From positions 62,001 to 126,000 of the forward strand of contig NZ_JAOQJL010000006.1 of assembly GCF_025566965.1 (NCBI RefSeq): a stretch of 64,000 bases of DNA. The letters run 5' to 3'. Below, one piece after another: positions 1 through 8,959 of this stretch. The stretch is from Blautia_A ammoniilytica (lineage in GTDB: Bacteria > Bacillota > Clostridia > Lachnospirales > Lachnospiraceae). Every line of letters starts with the position of its first letter. Within the stretch, counting starts at the first letter, position 1. The position numbers were made by a program, and so were the translations under genes. The notes under the pieces are model-generated. The model made no database searches and was not told the origin of the DNA. It worked only from the letters and a program-made list of their open reading frames with translations.

Positions 1-1305
1 TCCATTTCTCCCAAATGGAAGCTGCTGCACATCCCTGCACTTCTCATCGTTCTGGGTATCCTTACCAATGATCTGCACCAGCTGGCATTCCGTTTTTCCG
101 GCAGCATTTCCCATTGGGTGGAAGATGAGCCTTATTCATACGGACCTTTTTATATTGCTTCCCTGATCTGGCTGGCAGTTATGTTCGGAGCAATTCTGAT
201 TCTTTCTTTTGTGCATTGTATTTCTCTGGATTGCCGTAGAAATATATGGATGCCTTGTATCCCTCTGGCTGCTGCCCTGATTTACCTGATCCTGTTTCTT
301 AAGGATCCTTATTCTCCCCTGCAGCGGCTTTTCAAAACAACGGATATGATCACCTTCCTGTTTCCAGCCTTTATGGAGGCTTTAATACAGGCAGGACTTT
401 TTCCATCCAATGATCAGTATTCCCTTATGTGGAAAGTTTCTGATCTAGGCGCCGGGATCATGGATATGCAGGGTAAGATCTGCTATCAGTCAGAGAAAAG
501 CCTTCCAGTTACAGAAACACAGGTTCTTGCCGCCTTGTCCTCCCCTGTTACCCTTGCAGACAGCAATATGGTCCTGAACAGCCATCAGATCCATGGCGGC
601 TATGGTTACTGGCTGACAGATCTTTCCCAGATCCAGCAGATCAACAAAGCTCTGGCTGACCTGGGCGATGTTATGGCGGAACAAAATTCCATTCTGGAAG
701 GCGAGAACCGGCTGGCGGAGAAGAAAGCCTCCATCCAACAGCAAAATCAGCTGTACGACCGGATTTCCCAGGATGTTTCCCACCAGCTTTTTATGCTGCA
801 TACGATTCTGGCAGATCTTCCGAAAGATGAACATGCTTTTGAAAATAAAATGAAATATGCCTCCGTTTTAATGGTTTACATAAAGCGAAGAGCAAATCTT
901 CTGCTCCTTATCAATCAACAGAACTGGATACCCGGAAAAGAACTTTCTCTTTCCCTTGCTGAATCTCTGGAATATGTCCGGCTATCCCACATAACGGCCT
1001 ATGGCACTTATCAGGATGCGTTTTCTATTCCTGGTGTATACGCTCTTGCCATATACCAGCTTTTCCAGCAAGTTCTGGAAGCCTGCCTTCCAGATACACA
1101 GGCCCTGATGCTCCAACTGACCATTACGGAAACGATTCATTTTTATATGGAAATAAGTTGCCCGGAAAACATATTCCCTCTACTTCCTGCCGCAAAGCAA
1201 ATCCAGGCTTTAGGCGGAACTGTGAAAACAGAATCCGATCCGGATACCCTGTTCCTTACTGTGACCTTTAATGCTAGGGATTTTAAGGGAGGTGATACCA
1301 CATGA
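1..1305 (+). CDS. Membrane sensor / degenerate histidine-kinase-like protein (5' truncated)
   Basis: The frame is open from base 1, so the gene starts upstream of the window; about 434 residues are visible. Several hydrophobic helices occupy the first ~110 visible residues, followed by a small soluble segment, a Gln/Glu-rich coiled coil (about 215-255) and a helix with the motif SQDVSHQLFML (His near visible residue 261) that resembles a kinase dimerisation helix. The C-terminal part sits where a HATPase_c domain would be, but no clear N box or glycine-rich G box is visible, so ATP binding is doubtful. It overlaps the next gene by four bases (ATGA), which implies translational coupling with a true kinase and a response regulator. 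Inference: a sensor or regulatory partner of the kinase rather than an autonomous kinase. No specific ligand can be suggested. Confidence 0.6.
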   Translation, partial: SISPKWKLLHIPALLIVLGILTNDLHQLAFRFSGSISHWVEDEPYSYGPFYIASLIWLAVMFGAILILSFVHCISLDCRRNIWMPCIPLAAALIYLILFLKDPYSPLQRLFKTTDMITFLFPAFMEALIQAGLFPSNDQYSLMWKVSDLGAGIMDMQGKICYQSEKSLPVTETQVLAALSSPVTLADSNMVLNSHQIHGGYGYWLTDLSQIQQINKALADLGDVMAEQNSILEGENRLAEKKASIQQQNQLYDRISQDVSHQLFMLHTILADLPKDEHAFENKMKYASVLMVYIKRRANLLLLINQQNWIPGKELSLSLAESLEYVRLSHITAYGTYQDAFSIPGVYALAIYQLFQQVLEACLPDTQALMLQLTITETIHFYMEISCPENIFPLLPAAKQIQALGGTVKTESDPDTLFLTVTFNARDFKGGDTT

Positions 1306-2597
1306 GCCATTATGCACAGCTTTCATCTTCTTTTCATGCCTTTATGGGACTTTGCAGCATCCTTTTAATGACCGTTGCTGTCTGTTTTATGATAACCAGC
1401 CTGCTCCACGGATTTTCCCGAAAAAGTCAGTGGATCGGAGGTGTTTTATGCTGTCTTTGCATCCTGTTCATGCAAGGCCTTTGCGATCTGGGCCGTGACG
1501 GTTCCCAGAAGCTTTCTCCAACCTTTTTGGCACAGCTTACCGGTTCTCTGCCCTGGATCGCAGTTCCCGGACTATTGAGCATTTTAGCGTTATTTGAGGG
1601 ATTATTTGGCTACTCTTTGTACAGACAGCAGAAAAAACGCCTTAATCCAGGTACCATCAAAGAAAGCTTTGACGCCCTTCCGGACGGAGTCTGTTTTGCA
1701 CGGCAAAGTGGTGTTCCTCTCCTTATCAATACACGTATGGAACAGCTTTGCAGTCAGCTTCTGAGGACAAGGCTTCAAAATACCAATTTTTTCTGGCATT
1801 CTCTGCAGGTTCAGGAGTACAATAAGAAAATCCACAACATTTCCACAGGAACAACGGTTACTCTTCAGTTTCCTGATGGTACGGTCTGGGATTTCCGCCG
1901 CAGGGAATTGTCCCTGAAAAAAGACAGTATATGGCAGTTCTCTGCCTGTAATGTGACACAGCAATATCTTTTAAATCAGAAGCTGAAACAGCAGAATGAC
2001 CAGTTGAATCAGGTAAATGAGCACCTGCGGCTTTTCAGTTATGAAGTAGAAAAAGTTACCCGGGAAAAAGAAAATCTGGCCGCCAGAGTAAAGCTGCATG
2101 ATGAAATCGGAAGAGCGCTTCTGTCTTTCCGCATTTATCTGGAGCAGCCTGGCGACAAACGCAGCAGACAACAGCTTGTGCCTTTGTGGGAATATATTGT
2201 CTCTGCCATGGAGCAGGGCATCTCCCCTGAAAGCACTGACAGCCTGGACAAGGTTCTCACTGCTGCCCAAACTCTTGGGATCCACGTGGAAGGATGTTCT
2301 AAGCTGCCACTTTCCCACAGCAAAGGTTCTGAACTGCTTCTTGCGGCCTTGAAAGAGTGTATAAACAATACTGCCAGACATGCCCATGGAACCCATGTAT
2401 ATCTTCAAATTAGTGAAACACCTGACAGGATTTGTGCCAGCTTTACCAACGACGGAACCCCTCCTTCCGGAAAAATCGTGGAAAAGGGCGGCCTTAAAAA
2501 TCTGCGGGCAGCTATTGCAAAAGCACATGGCAGTATGGAAATATCCAGCGCCCCGGCCTTTGTATTATATATAGAAATTCCAAAAGGAGAATCTTAA
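1302..2597 (+). CDS. NarL-type sensor histidine kinase
   Basis: 431 residues. Three hydrophobic helices lie in roughly residues 10-100, followed by a PAS-like segment (about 115-215), a coiled coil (about 220-255) and a HisKA_3-like helix with LHDEIGRALL, whose His at about 266 is the likely phosphoacceptor. The C-terminus has a HATPase_c domain with an N box (ECINNTARHAHG) and a G box region (TNDGTPPSG, then GGLKNLR). Such kinases phosphorylate a LuxR-type response regulator, and one follows directly. Start ATG at 1302 overlaps the upstream stop. Family assignment is secure; the signal is unknown. Confidence 0.88.
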   Translation: MSHYAQLSSSFHAFMGLCSILLMTVAVCFMITSLLHGFSRKSQWIGGVLCCLCILFMQGLCDLGRDGSQKLSPTFLAQLTGSLPWIAVPGLLSILALFEGLFGYSLYRQQKKRLNPGTIKESFDALPDGVCFARQSGVPLLINTRMEQLCSQLLRTRLQNTNFFWHSLQVQEYNKKIHNISTGTTVTLQFPDGTVWDFRRRELSLKKDSIWQFSACNVTQQYLLNQKLKQQNDQLNQVNEHLRLFSYEVEKVTREKENLAARVKLHDEIGRALLSFRIYLEQPGDKRSRQQLVPLWEYIVSAMEQGISPESTDSLDKVLTAAQTLGIHVEGCSKLPLSHSKGSELLLAALKECINNTARHAHGTHVYLQISETPDRICASFTNDGTPPSGKIVEKGGLKNLRAAIAKAHGSMEISSAPAFVLYIEIPKGES

Positions 2598-3227
2598 TTG
2601 CGAAAAATAAATGTGATCATTGTAGATGACCAATATATGGCAAGACAGCTTTTTGAGCTGTACATAAAAAGCAGTGGCCGGTATCAGCTGGCCGGTACCG
2701 CCAGTTCCGGTCAGCAGGCTCTGTCCCTTGTACAGGCTGTTTCTGCAGACCTGATCCTGATGGATATCCTGATGCCTGATGGGGAAAACGGTCTGGAAAC
2801 AGCAGCCAGGATCAAAGCTATCCGTCCCTGGATCCGGATCATTGCTGTTACCTCTATGGCAGAAGCCTCCTGGCTGAAACGTGCCAGGGAAATCGGAATC
2901 GAAAGCTTCTGGTACAAAGAGTCTTCTAAAGAAACGATTTTAGAGGTAATGGACTGTACCATGAACGGCGATTCTGTATATCCGGATCAGCCGCCCAAGG
3001 TAAAGCTGGGGCTCTCCAGCAATACAGAATTTACTCAGAGGGAACTGGAAGTGCTCCGCCTGATGACCCGAGGTATGTCCAATTCTTCCATTGCCGGTGA
3101 GCTGGGCATTTCCGAGAACACTGTCAAATCCCATATCCAGCACATGCTTGATAAAACCGGCTATAAAAACAGGACTGAACTGGCCATTGAAGCCCGGATC
3201 CGCGGAATCGTGGTAAGTATTCCCTGA
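2598..3227 (+). CDS. NarL/FixJ-family response regulator
   Basis: 209 residues. Start is TTG at 2598, immediately after the upstream stop, with AAAGGAGA as ribosome binding site at 2582-2589. Receiver domain: acidic pair D10-D11, phosphoacceptor D56 in LILMDILMP, conserved Lys at about 107. C-terminal LuxR-type helix-turn-helix (about 145-205) with FTQRELEVLRLM and SENTVKSHI. It is the third gene of a sensor-kinase-regulator operon. The secreted protein gene 160 bases downstream is a plausible target, but this is inference from position only. Confidence 0.92.
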   Translation: MRKINVIIVDDQYMARQLFELYIKSSGRYQLAGTASSGQQALSLVQAVSADLILMDILMPDGENGLETAARIKAIRPWIRIIAVTSMAEASWLKRAREIGIESFWYKESSKETILEVMDCTMNGDSVYPDQPPKVKLGLSSNTEFTQRELEVLRLMTRGMSNSSIAGELGISENTVKSHIQHMLDKTGYKNRTELAIEARIRGIVVSIP

Positions 3228-3389
3228 TTTATCACCGTTCTCCATTCACTGTAATCCCAGTTTTGTTTTTCCTTATCATCCTTTCAGGTGATGTTATTTT
3301 TCTCTGAAGTTATATAATTATATAGAGGAGATTCTGTCCTGTCATATGATACACAGAACAGAAAATAACATTTTTCAGGAGGTATGAAT

Positions 3390-5132
3390 ATGAAAAAGAC
3401 AAACCGACAAACCACAAAGCTTCTTTCGCTGGTAATGGCCATACTGGCGGTGCTTTGCATCATCTCCGTTCCGGTTAAGGCCCAGGATTATAATCATTCA
3501 TTTATCATTACCGGACCAGACACTTACCGGATTGCCTTTGGGGAAGACTACAGGGGCAAAGAATCAGTCACCACCATTCGTAACCAGACCACTATTCCCA
3601 TGCGTCTGGATATCCAGCGATCCGTTGCCCGCACAAAAGTAGTCACCCCTCCAAAATTAAAACAATTTGAATGGATCGAAAATTCAGTTACTAATACTTC
3701 CTCCGGCTTTGTGATCCTGGAACCAGGGGAAACCATATCTATGACTTTTATCTTCCGTTCGGACTATTCATCCGGCTCTTCCTGTATGCTTACAGCCACC
3801 CGTTCCAATATTTCTGACATCGGCGGCAAAGCTTTTGTCCAGGCGCAGCCAATCCCTGTGGAAGGCTCCATTTCAGGTGCATTAGTGGATTATGGTCTTA
3901 ATCCCGACGAAAATGCCAGATATTTTTCTCTTTCCCTGGCAACCAAGCGTTATGTAAATCTGGAACTGATCAGTAATAACAAAAACCAGGTGACCGCATG
4001 GGTTTACTCCAAGGATAATTCCACCTCCCATATGGCAAAACTGGAATCCGATGCATCCGCTGACCATTTCTCCGGTATACTGGATGCGGGAGATTATGTG
4101 CTGAAGCTTGCCTACACACGAAGACAAAGCACCCCGGCCAGAACAGAAGTCTTCACTTTGAACATTAGCGGAAGAGAATATATCCAGGCTACAGGTGTGA
4201 CTCTCACCTGCTCCTCTTCCAACCCTTCCTTCGATTCCAGAATTAAGAAAAAGGCAAAGACCTTTACCATTACTGCCACCACCGTGCCCGCCAACAGCGA
4301 TGACAAGCTGTCCTGTATTCTTGCAGACGGCAACATTCCTGGCAGTGATTACTTGATCAGCGGCAATGTAGAAGGGCAGAATCAGGCAACATTCACCATC
4401 ACTTACGGTATTGCATCCTGGGCTCATTATACTTATGGTTATACACGGCTTTCAGTAAAAACAGAGGCTGGTGTTCTTTCCAACAATGTGGACATCATCG
4501 GAAAAGCAGCTGCACCGGTGGTCAGTGATGTAACCAGCTATTATAATAAGATTCTCTTTAACAAATGTCAGATTGGAGACAGCATGTATCCTTCTGCTTC
4601 CCAGCCGGTAAAAGTTTATATGAAATCCGGAAAGAAATGGGTATTAAAAGCCACAGTAAAAAATGGCAGGCCTTTCCAGATCAAGAAATTAAAGCCAAAC
4701 ACCAAGTACCAATTCAAGTTTGTTTCTGCCTGCAAGGGACCTGACGGCTCGCTGATCAATGGTTCTTCAACTGTGAAAACCTATCGGACAGGGCGAAAAG
4801 TCAAGCCGGCTATCCGTTCCATTTCCGTCAGCAATGTAAAGGTTACCTATAACTCCAGATTTGAGAAGTACATGGGGAAATGGACATGGCGTAAATATTA
4901 CACCACCCGCTTCACTGTGAATGTGCAGCTGAAGAAACAGCTTCCCGGTACACAAGGCTTATATATAGACGGCGTCAAATGCAAAGGAAAAGGGACTAGC
5001 TTTAAAGTAAACCTTTCTTATTCAGGCAATCACAGAGGACGCAAAACACCGATTAATGTTATACCATATTCCAATACCAGCCGTGACAAGGGACTGGGCA
5101 TAAATGCAAAAACAAAAGTTATCATTCGTTAA
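3390..5132 (+). CDS. Secreted Fn3-like domain protein
   Basis: About 580 residues. ATG codons occur at 3384 and 3390; AGGAGG at 3377-3382 leaves one base before the first and seven before the second, so 3390 is preferred. A Sec signal peptide (basic start, hydrophobic core LLSLVMAILAVLCII, cleavage near VKA-QDY) is followed by beta-rich segments. About residues 380-470 resemble a fibronectin type III module (LKPNTKYQFKF). No LPxTG, lipobox or surface-binding repeat is visible, so the protein is probably released. It contains no recognisable catalytic motif. It lies downstream of the kinase/regulator operon and ends at a strong hairpin. Function unknown; a cell-surface or matrix role is a guess. 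Confidence 0.7.
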   Translation: MKKTNRQTTKLLSLVMAILAVLCIISVPVKAQDYNHSFIITGPDTYRIAFGEDYRGKESVTTIRNQTTIPMRLDIQRSVARTKVVTPPKLKQFEWIENSVTNTSSGFVILEPGETISMTFIFRSDYSSGSSCMLTATRSNISDIGGKAFVQAQPIPVEGSISGALVDYGLNPDENARYFSLSLATKRYVNLELISNNKNQVTAWVYSKDNSTSHMAKLESDASADHFSGILDAGDYVLKLAYTRRQSTPARTEVFTLNISGREYIQATGVTLTCSSSNPSFDSRIKKKAKTFTITATTVPANSDDKLSCILADGNIPGSDYLISGNVEGQNQATFTITYGIASWAHYTYGYTRLSVKTEAGVLSNNVDIIGKAAAPVVSDVTSYYNKILFNKCQIGDSMYPSASQPVKVYMKSGKKWVLKATVKNGRPFQIKKLKPNTKYQFKFVSACKGPDGSLINGSSTVKTYRTGRKVKPAIRSISVSNVKVTYNSRFEKYMGKWTWRKYYTTRFTVNVQLKKQLPGTQGLYIDGVKCKGKGTSFKVNLSYSGNHRGRKTPINVIPYSNTSRDKGLGINAKTKVIIR

Positions 5133-5150
5133 ACCATGATATACAGTATA

Positions 5151-5175
5151 AGGCGGCTGCACCTGGCAGCCGCCT
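5151..5175 (+). terminator. Hairpin after the secreted protein gene
   Basis: A perfect 10-bp stem (AGGCGGCTGC / GCAGCCGCCT) with a 5-base loop, 18 bases after the stop codon at 5132. The T-tract that follows is weak (CTCTTGAT), so termination may be partial. Confidence 0.65.
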
Positions 5176-5210
5176 CTCTTGATCACATCGATTAATCTGT
5201 GCACACACTC

Positions 5211-5250
5211 AAAAAGCGAATGCAGTTTTATCCTGCATCCGCTCTTTTTT
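5211..5250. terminator. Bidirectional terminator
   Basis: AGCGAATGCAG pairs with CTGCATCCGCT with one mismatch. It is flanked by five A on the left and six T on the right, so it can end both the secreted-protein transcript (+) and the LacI transcript (-). Confidence 0.75.
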
Positions 5251-6239
5251 CATGTTGATTCCCGAATTATCAATTCCGTATCAAGTATAAGAGACTTCAT
5301 CTCTTCCTGTGGTTCTTCCAGCAGTTCCAGAAGCATTTCACAGGCTGTATAGCCCATCTGGAATTTGGGCTGATTCACAGTTGTAATAGAAGGTGTTGTC
5401 ATAGAAGATAACTCGATATTATCAAATCCGACTACCAGAATGTCCCGCGGTACATGCAGATGAAAACGCTTTGCCGCACGGATCACTGCTGCCGCAAAAA
5501 TATCTGATATTGTAAAAAAAGCATTTGGCCGGCTGTCAGAATTCAACAGTCTGCATATGGCTGCATATGCCATCTCATAGCTTACTTCCGGCAGCTGCAC
5601 GATCCACTGCTTCGGAATCATCACCTCTGCTTTCTGAAGCGCATTCAGAAATCCTTCCTGACGCCTCCTGGCATATTTAAAATTTCCCGGTCCATTGATC
5701 AGAGCAATCTTACTTCCGCCATTTGACAGAAGATATTCCGTTGCAATTTCTGCTGCTTTGGTGTCATCAATACTAACATACGGATAATCTGCGTGTTCAT
5801 TGTATTCACAGCATTGTACCAGAGGTGCGATCGTCCGTATCTGATTCAGGGCCTCTTCTGATATACGGTTTAGAAGAATTACACCTGCAGCATCCACTCT
5901 TCGCAAAAGATTACAGAAATCCAGCATATTTCCTTTATTCAGATGTGATTCATGAATCAATAAATGACAACCATGTGCCTTTGCAGATACTCGTGCTCCC
6001 CGAATGATTTCCTGATAAAATGCATTTTCGATTCCCGGAATATTCAGAACGACCAATGGTTGTGTTTCCTTTGAAACAGTGACCGTATTTTCCATCTGAC
6101 ATCCCAGTGAACGCATGGCCTCTTCTACCCGGCGGATCGTCGGCTCTTTCACCAGTTCCCTGTGATTCAGGACTCTTGACACTGTTGCCGGTGAAACCTG
6201 TGCTTTCTCAGCAATTAATGAAACGGTTATCTTCTTCAT
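5250..6239 (-). CDS. LacI-family transcriptional regulator
   Basis: 329 residues from the ATG at 6239; an in-frame TTG six codons upstream is less likely because LacI proteins begin near MKKITVSLIAE and a purine-rich AAAGAGAG precedes the ATG. N-terminal LacI helix-turn-helix (VSPATVSRVLN, about residues 11-22) followed by a periplasmic-binding-like sensor domain (for example DILVVGFDNIELS). It is the last gene of a sugar ABC operon transcribed from 12076, so it probably represses that operon in response to its substrate. A bidirectional terminator follows. Confidence 0.92.
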   Translation of the reverse strand: MKKITVSLIAEKAQVSPATVSRVLNHRELVKEPTIRRVEEAMRSLGCQMENTVTVSKETQPLVVLNIPGIENAFYQEIIRGARVSAKAHGCHLLIHESHLNKGNMLDFCNLLRRVDAAGVILLNRISEEALNQIRTIAPLVQCCEYNEHADYPYVSIDDTKAAEIATEYLLSNGGSKIALINGPGNFKYARRRQEGFLNALQKAEVMIPKQWIVQLPEVSYEMAYAAICRLLNSDSRPNAFFTISDIFAAAVIRAAKRFHLHVPRDILVVGFDNIELSSMTTPSITTVNQPKFQMGYTACEMLLELLEEPQEEMKSLILDTELIIREST

Positions 6240-6285
6240 GCTTTCTCTCTTTTTCAAGTTTTATGTTTTTATTTTATCCTGCGTT

Positions 6286-7311
6286 TTATTCAGCCTTTTT
6301 TAATTTCTGTTTGATCTGCGGTCCTATGATCTGTACCATAATAACCAGCAGTAAGATAATTCCCTTGATCGCATTATTAATAAGAGAGTCCATCTTAAGG
6401 GACACGATGATCTTATCAATGATCGTATAGGACATTGCACCGAACAGGATTCCAAGGCATTTTCCTTTACCACCGGACATGCTGATCCCACCAAGTACTG
6501 CTGCTGCGATCGCATACATTTCATAGCTGTTTCCTGTTGTTGCCGGGTCGGCAGAAGCATTCATCGCAATCCAGAGAAAAGCACCAATTCCAACAAGTGC
6601 ACCTGCGATCACAAATACGGAAATTTTCACAGCAGCGGTATTGATTCCCGCCATCTGCGCACCTTTCATATTACTTCCTACTGCATATACTTTTTTACCG
6701 TATTTTGTACTTGTTGTAATATATACAAAAACAAGGGTCATGATAATAAGGATCAGTCCAACGATTGGAATCGTAGATACTTTTCCGTTACCGAAATTGT
6801 AAAGAGTCTGATAAGAAGACTGGCTGTTTGCCATTTTGTAAACGGAACTTCCTCCACCGATCAAAGCTTTGTCCACATGCTGGCAGAAATACTGTGCAAA
6901 AGAACGATAAATCAGCATTGTTGCAAGTGTAACGATAAATGCAGGCATCTGGATCCATCCTACCATCACGCCATTGATCAAACCGCAGAAGGCACCAAAC
7001 AGAACCGCAAATAAAAATGTAAGGATAATGCTGTTTGTTATGTTAAAGATTATAACAGAAAATCCGCCATCAAGAGCCAGCATAGAACCTACGGAAAGAT
7101 CGATCTCACCAGTGATACAGATCAGTCCCATGCCCAGTCCAATGATACCGATTACTGCGGAATGACGAAATACATTCATCATACCGCTCCAGGTCAGTCC
7201 GTTTGTTGTCAGTGCATATACGATAAAAATTGCCACAAAAACAATGATATAACTATTTTCTCCCAGAAATCCTACAATACGTCCAGGAACTGTTGTATTC
7301 TTTTTACTCAT
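6286..7311 (-). CDS. Sugar ABC transporter permease (RbsC-like)
   Basis: 341 residues. GAGGAGGG lies 8 bases before ATG 7311, one base after the stop of the ATPase gene; a longer reading from 7341 would overlap that gene. Multi-spanning membrane protein of the BPD_transp_2 family with the hallmark segment GEIDLSVGSMLAL (about residues 65-80) and the late GGISMSGGKGK region. It forms the membrane channel with the ATPase encoded directly upstream. The operon context (oxidoreductase, TIM-barrel isomerase) suggests a sugar or polyol substrate; the exact one cannot be read from sequence. Confidence 0.93.
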   Translation of the reverse strand: MSKKNTTVPGRIVGFLGENSYIIVFVAIFIVYALTTNGLTWSGMMNVFRHSAVIGIIGLGMGLICITGEIDLSVGSMLALDGGFSVIIFNITNSIILTFLFAVLFGAFCGLINGVMVGWIQMPAFIVTLATMLIYRSFAQYFCQHVDKALIGGGSSVYKMANSQSSYQTLYNFGNGKVSTIPIVGLILIIMTLVFVYITTSTKYGKKVYAVGSNMKGAQMAGINTAAVKISVFVIAGALVGIGAFLWIAMNASADPATTGNSYEMYAIAAAVLGGISMSGGKGKCLGILFGAMSYTIIDKIIVSLKMDSLINNAIKGIILLLVIMVQIIGPQIKQKLKKAE

Positions 7312-7312
7312 T

Positions 7313-8812
7313 TTATTTTCCCTCCTCTGTCTGTGCCGCATTTGTTGAATACATCATAACGGTCATCTCATCAATTTCCTGATGTTCCAGGATCTTAATG
7401 ATCTCGCCGTTATAAAACACTGCACAGTAATCGGCAACTTTCTGGATCTCTGGTATTTCCAGTGTATTGATCAGAATTGTTTTTCCCTGTTTAGCAAGTT
7501 CCAGGATCAGTTTGTAGATTTCTGCTTTTGCTCCTACGTCAATTCCCTGTGTAGGGTTGTCCAGAAGAAGAATTTCTGCATCTGTATTCAGCCAGCGCGC
7601 AAGAAATACTTTCTGCTGATTTCCACCACTCAGGGAGGTGATCGGATCTTCCCAGGAATTTGCCTTAATGTTCAGCATCTCCTTATATTTCTTGTATCTT
7701 TCGACTTCTTTCTTTTTTGAGATGGCTGGTTTCCATGCGGAAAGGGTATGCTCTGACAGATACATATTTTCCAGGATACTCATATCCGGAATCACAGAAT
7801 TTTCCTTCCTGTTTGATGCCAGCATCGCAATTCCATCAGTCATGGCCGTATGAATAGAATGATCCCTCATAACTTTGCCCATCGCACGCATCTGGCCGCT
7901 GTATGCTCTTGTTACACCGAACATACACTGCATCAGTTCACTGCTTCCGGCACCCTGAAGACCAGTCAGTCCAACGATGCTGCCTTTTTTCACTGCCAGA
8001 TTGATATTGCGAAAACCTTCTCCACTGAAATTCTTCAGCTCCAGGATCATGTCTCCAAGGGGTCTTTTTTCATAAACATCCTGATCTGAGTATTTCTCAC
8101 CAACCATCATACGTGTCACAGCTTCTGGTGTGGTATCTTTTATATTTCCGGTGCCTACAAATTCTCCGTTTCGGAATACGGTATATCGGTCTGACAGGCG
8201 GAAAATCTCCGGCATTTTATGTGAAATAAAGATAAAGGAAGTTCCCTTTTTCTTCAAATTATTGACAATGTCAAACAGATGTGCCACCTCATCATTATTT
8301 AATGATGTTGTAGGCTCATCCAAAATCAGAAGTTTTGCTTTAAAAAACAGAGCTTTTGATATTTCAAGCAGCTGTTTCTGGCTTGTTTTTAATTTAGAAA
8401 CCTGCTGTGTAGGATCAATATCCACTCCCAGTTCCTGAAACAGTCTCTCTGCCTCCTGAATCATTTTTTTCTTATCCAGGCGGCCCAGTTTATTTGTATA
8501 TTCTTTCTGAAGGAATATATTTTCATAAACTTTTAAATCGTTAAACAAATTTAATTCCTGATGTACAAAAGCAATTCCCATATTCTCAGACTGCTTGATC
8601 GTAATATTTTTTAATTTATTTCCATCAAATTCGATTTCACCTTTATCGCGAGGAAATACACCCGTCAAAACGTTCATAAGCGTTGACTTTCCCGCACCAT
8701 TTTCGCCAAGAAGTGCATGCACTTCCCCTTTTTCTACTGTAAGCTGTACATTTTTCAGTACCGGAACCCCACTGAAGGACTTACAGATGTTACTCATCTG
8801 CAGCAAACTCAT
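7313..8812 (-). CDS. Sugar ABC transporter ATP-binding protein (RbsA/MglA-like)
   Basis: 499 residues with two ABC domains. Domain 1 has a Walker A motif GENGAGKST (about 36-44), a variant signature LKTSQKQLLE and Walker B LLILDEPTTSL. Domain 2 has the usual non-canonical P-loop GLQGAGSSELM, signature SGGNQQKVF and Walker B ILLLDNPTQGID (Asn in place of Glu). It energises import through the permease encoded one base downstream. The upstream gene is its binding protein, separated by a strong hairpin. Confidence 0.94.
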   Translation of the reverse strand: MSLLQMSNICKSFSGVPVLKNVQLTVEKGEVHALLGENGAGKSTLMNVLTGVFPRDKGEIEFDGNKLKNITIKQSENMGIAFVHQELNLFNDLKVYENIFLQKEYTNKLGRLDKKKMIQEAERLFQELGVDIDPTQQVSKLKTSQKQLLEISKALFFKAKLLILDEPTTSLNNDEVAHLFDIVNNLKKKGTSFIFISHKMPEIFRLSDRYTVFRNGEFVGTGNIKDTTPEAVTRMMVGEKYSDQDVYEKRPLGDMILELKNFSGEGFRNINLAVKKGSIVGLTGLQGAGSSELMQCMFGVTRAYSGQMRAMGKVMRDHSIHTAMTDGIAMLASNRKENSVIPDMSILENMYLSEHTLSAWKPAISKKKEVERYKKYKEMLNIKANSWEDPITSLSGGNQQKVFLARWLNTDAEILLLDNPTQGIDVGAKAEIYKLILELAKQGKTILINTLEIPEIQKVADYCAVFYNGEIIKILEHQEIDEMTVMMYSTNAAQTEEGK

Positions 8813-8888
8813 AATTCTCGCCTCCTCGCCCGATCTGTCGGGCTTTCTGATACACTGCTCTGATACACATTCACTTAATTATCTGACA

Positions 8889-8912
8889 GAAGGGAACTTT
8901 GCAGTTCCCTTC
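8889..8912 (-). other. Intercistronic stem-loop between binding protein and ATPase genes
   Basis: Perfect 10-bp stem GAAGGGAACT / AGTTCCCTTC with a 4-base loop, without a T-tract on the minus strand. It probably protects the binding-protein mRNA 3' end or reduces read-through, giving more binding protein than ATPase. Confidence 0.6.
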
Positions 8913-8959
8913 GTCATTTCTGTCTTATTTAAAAAGATTATATCATGAAAATATTTGAT

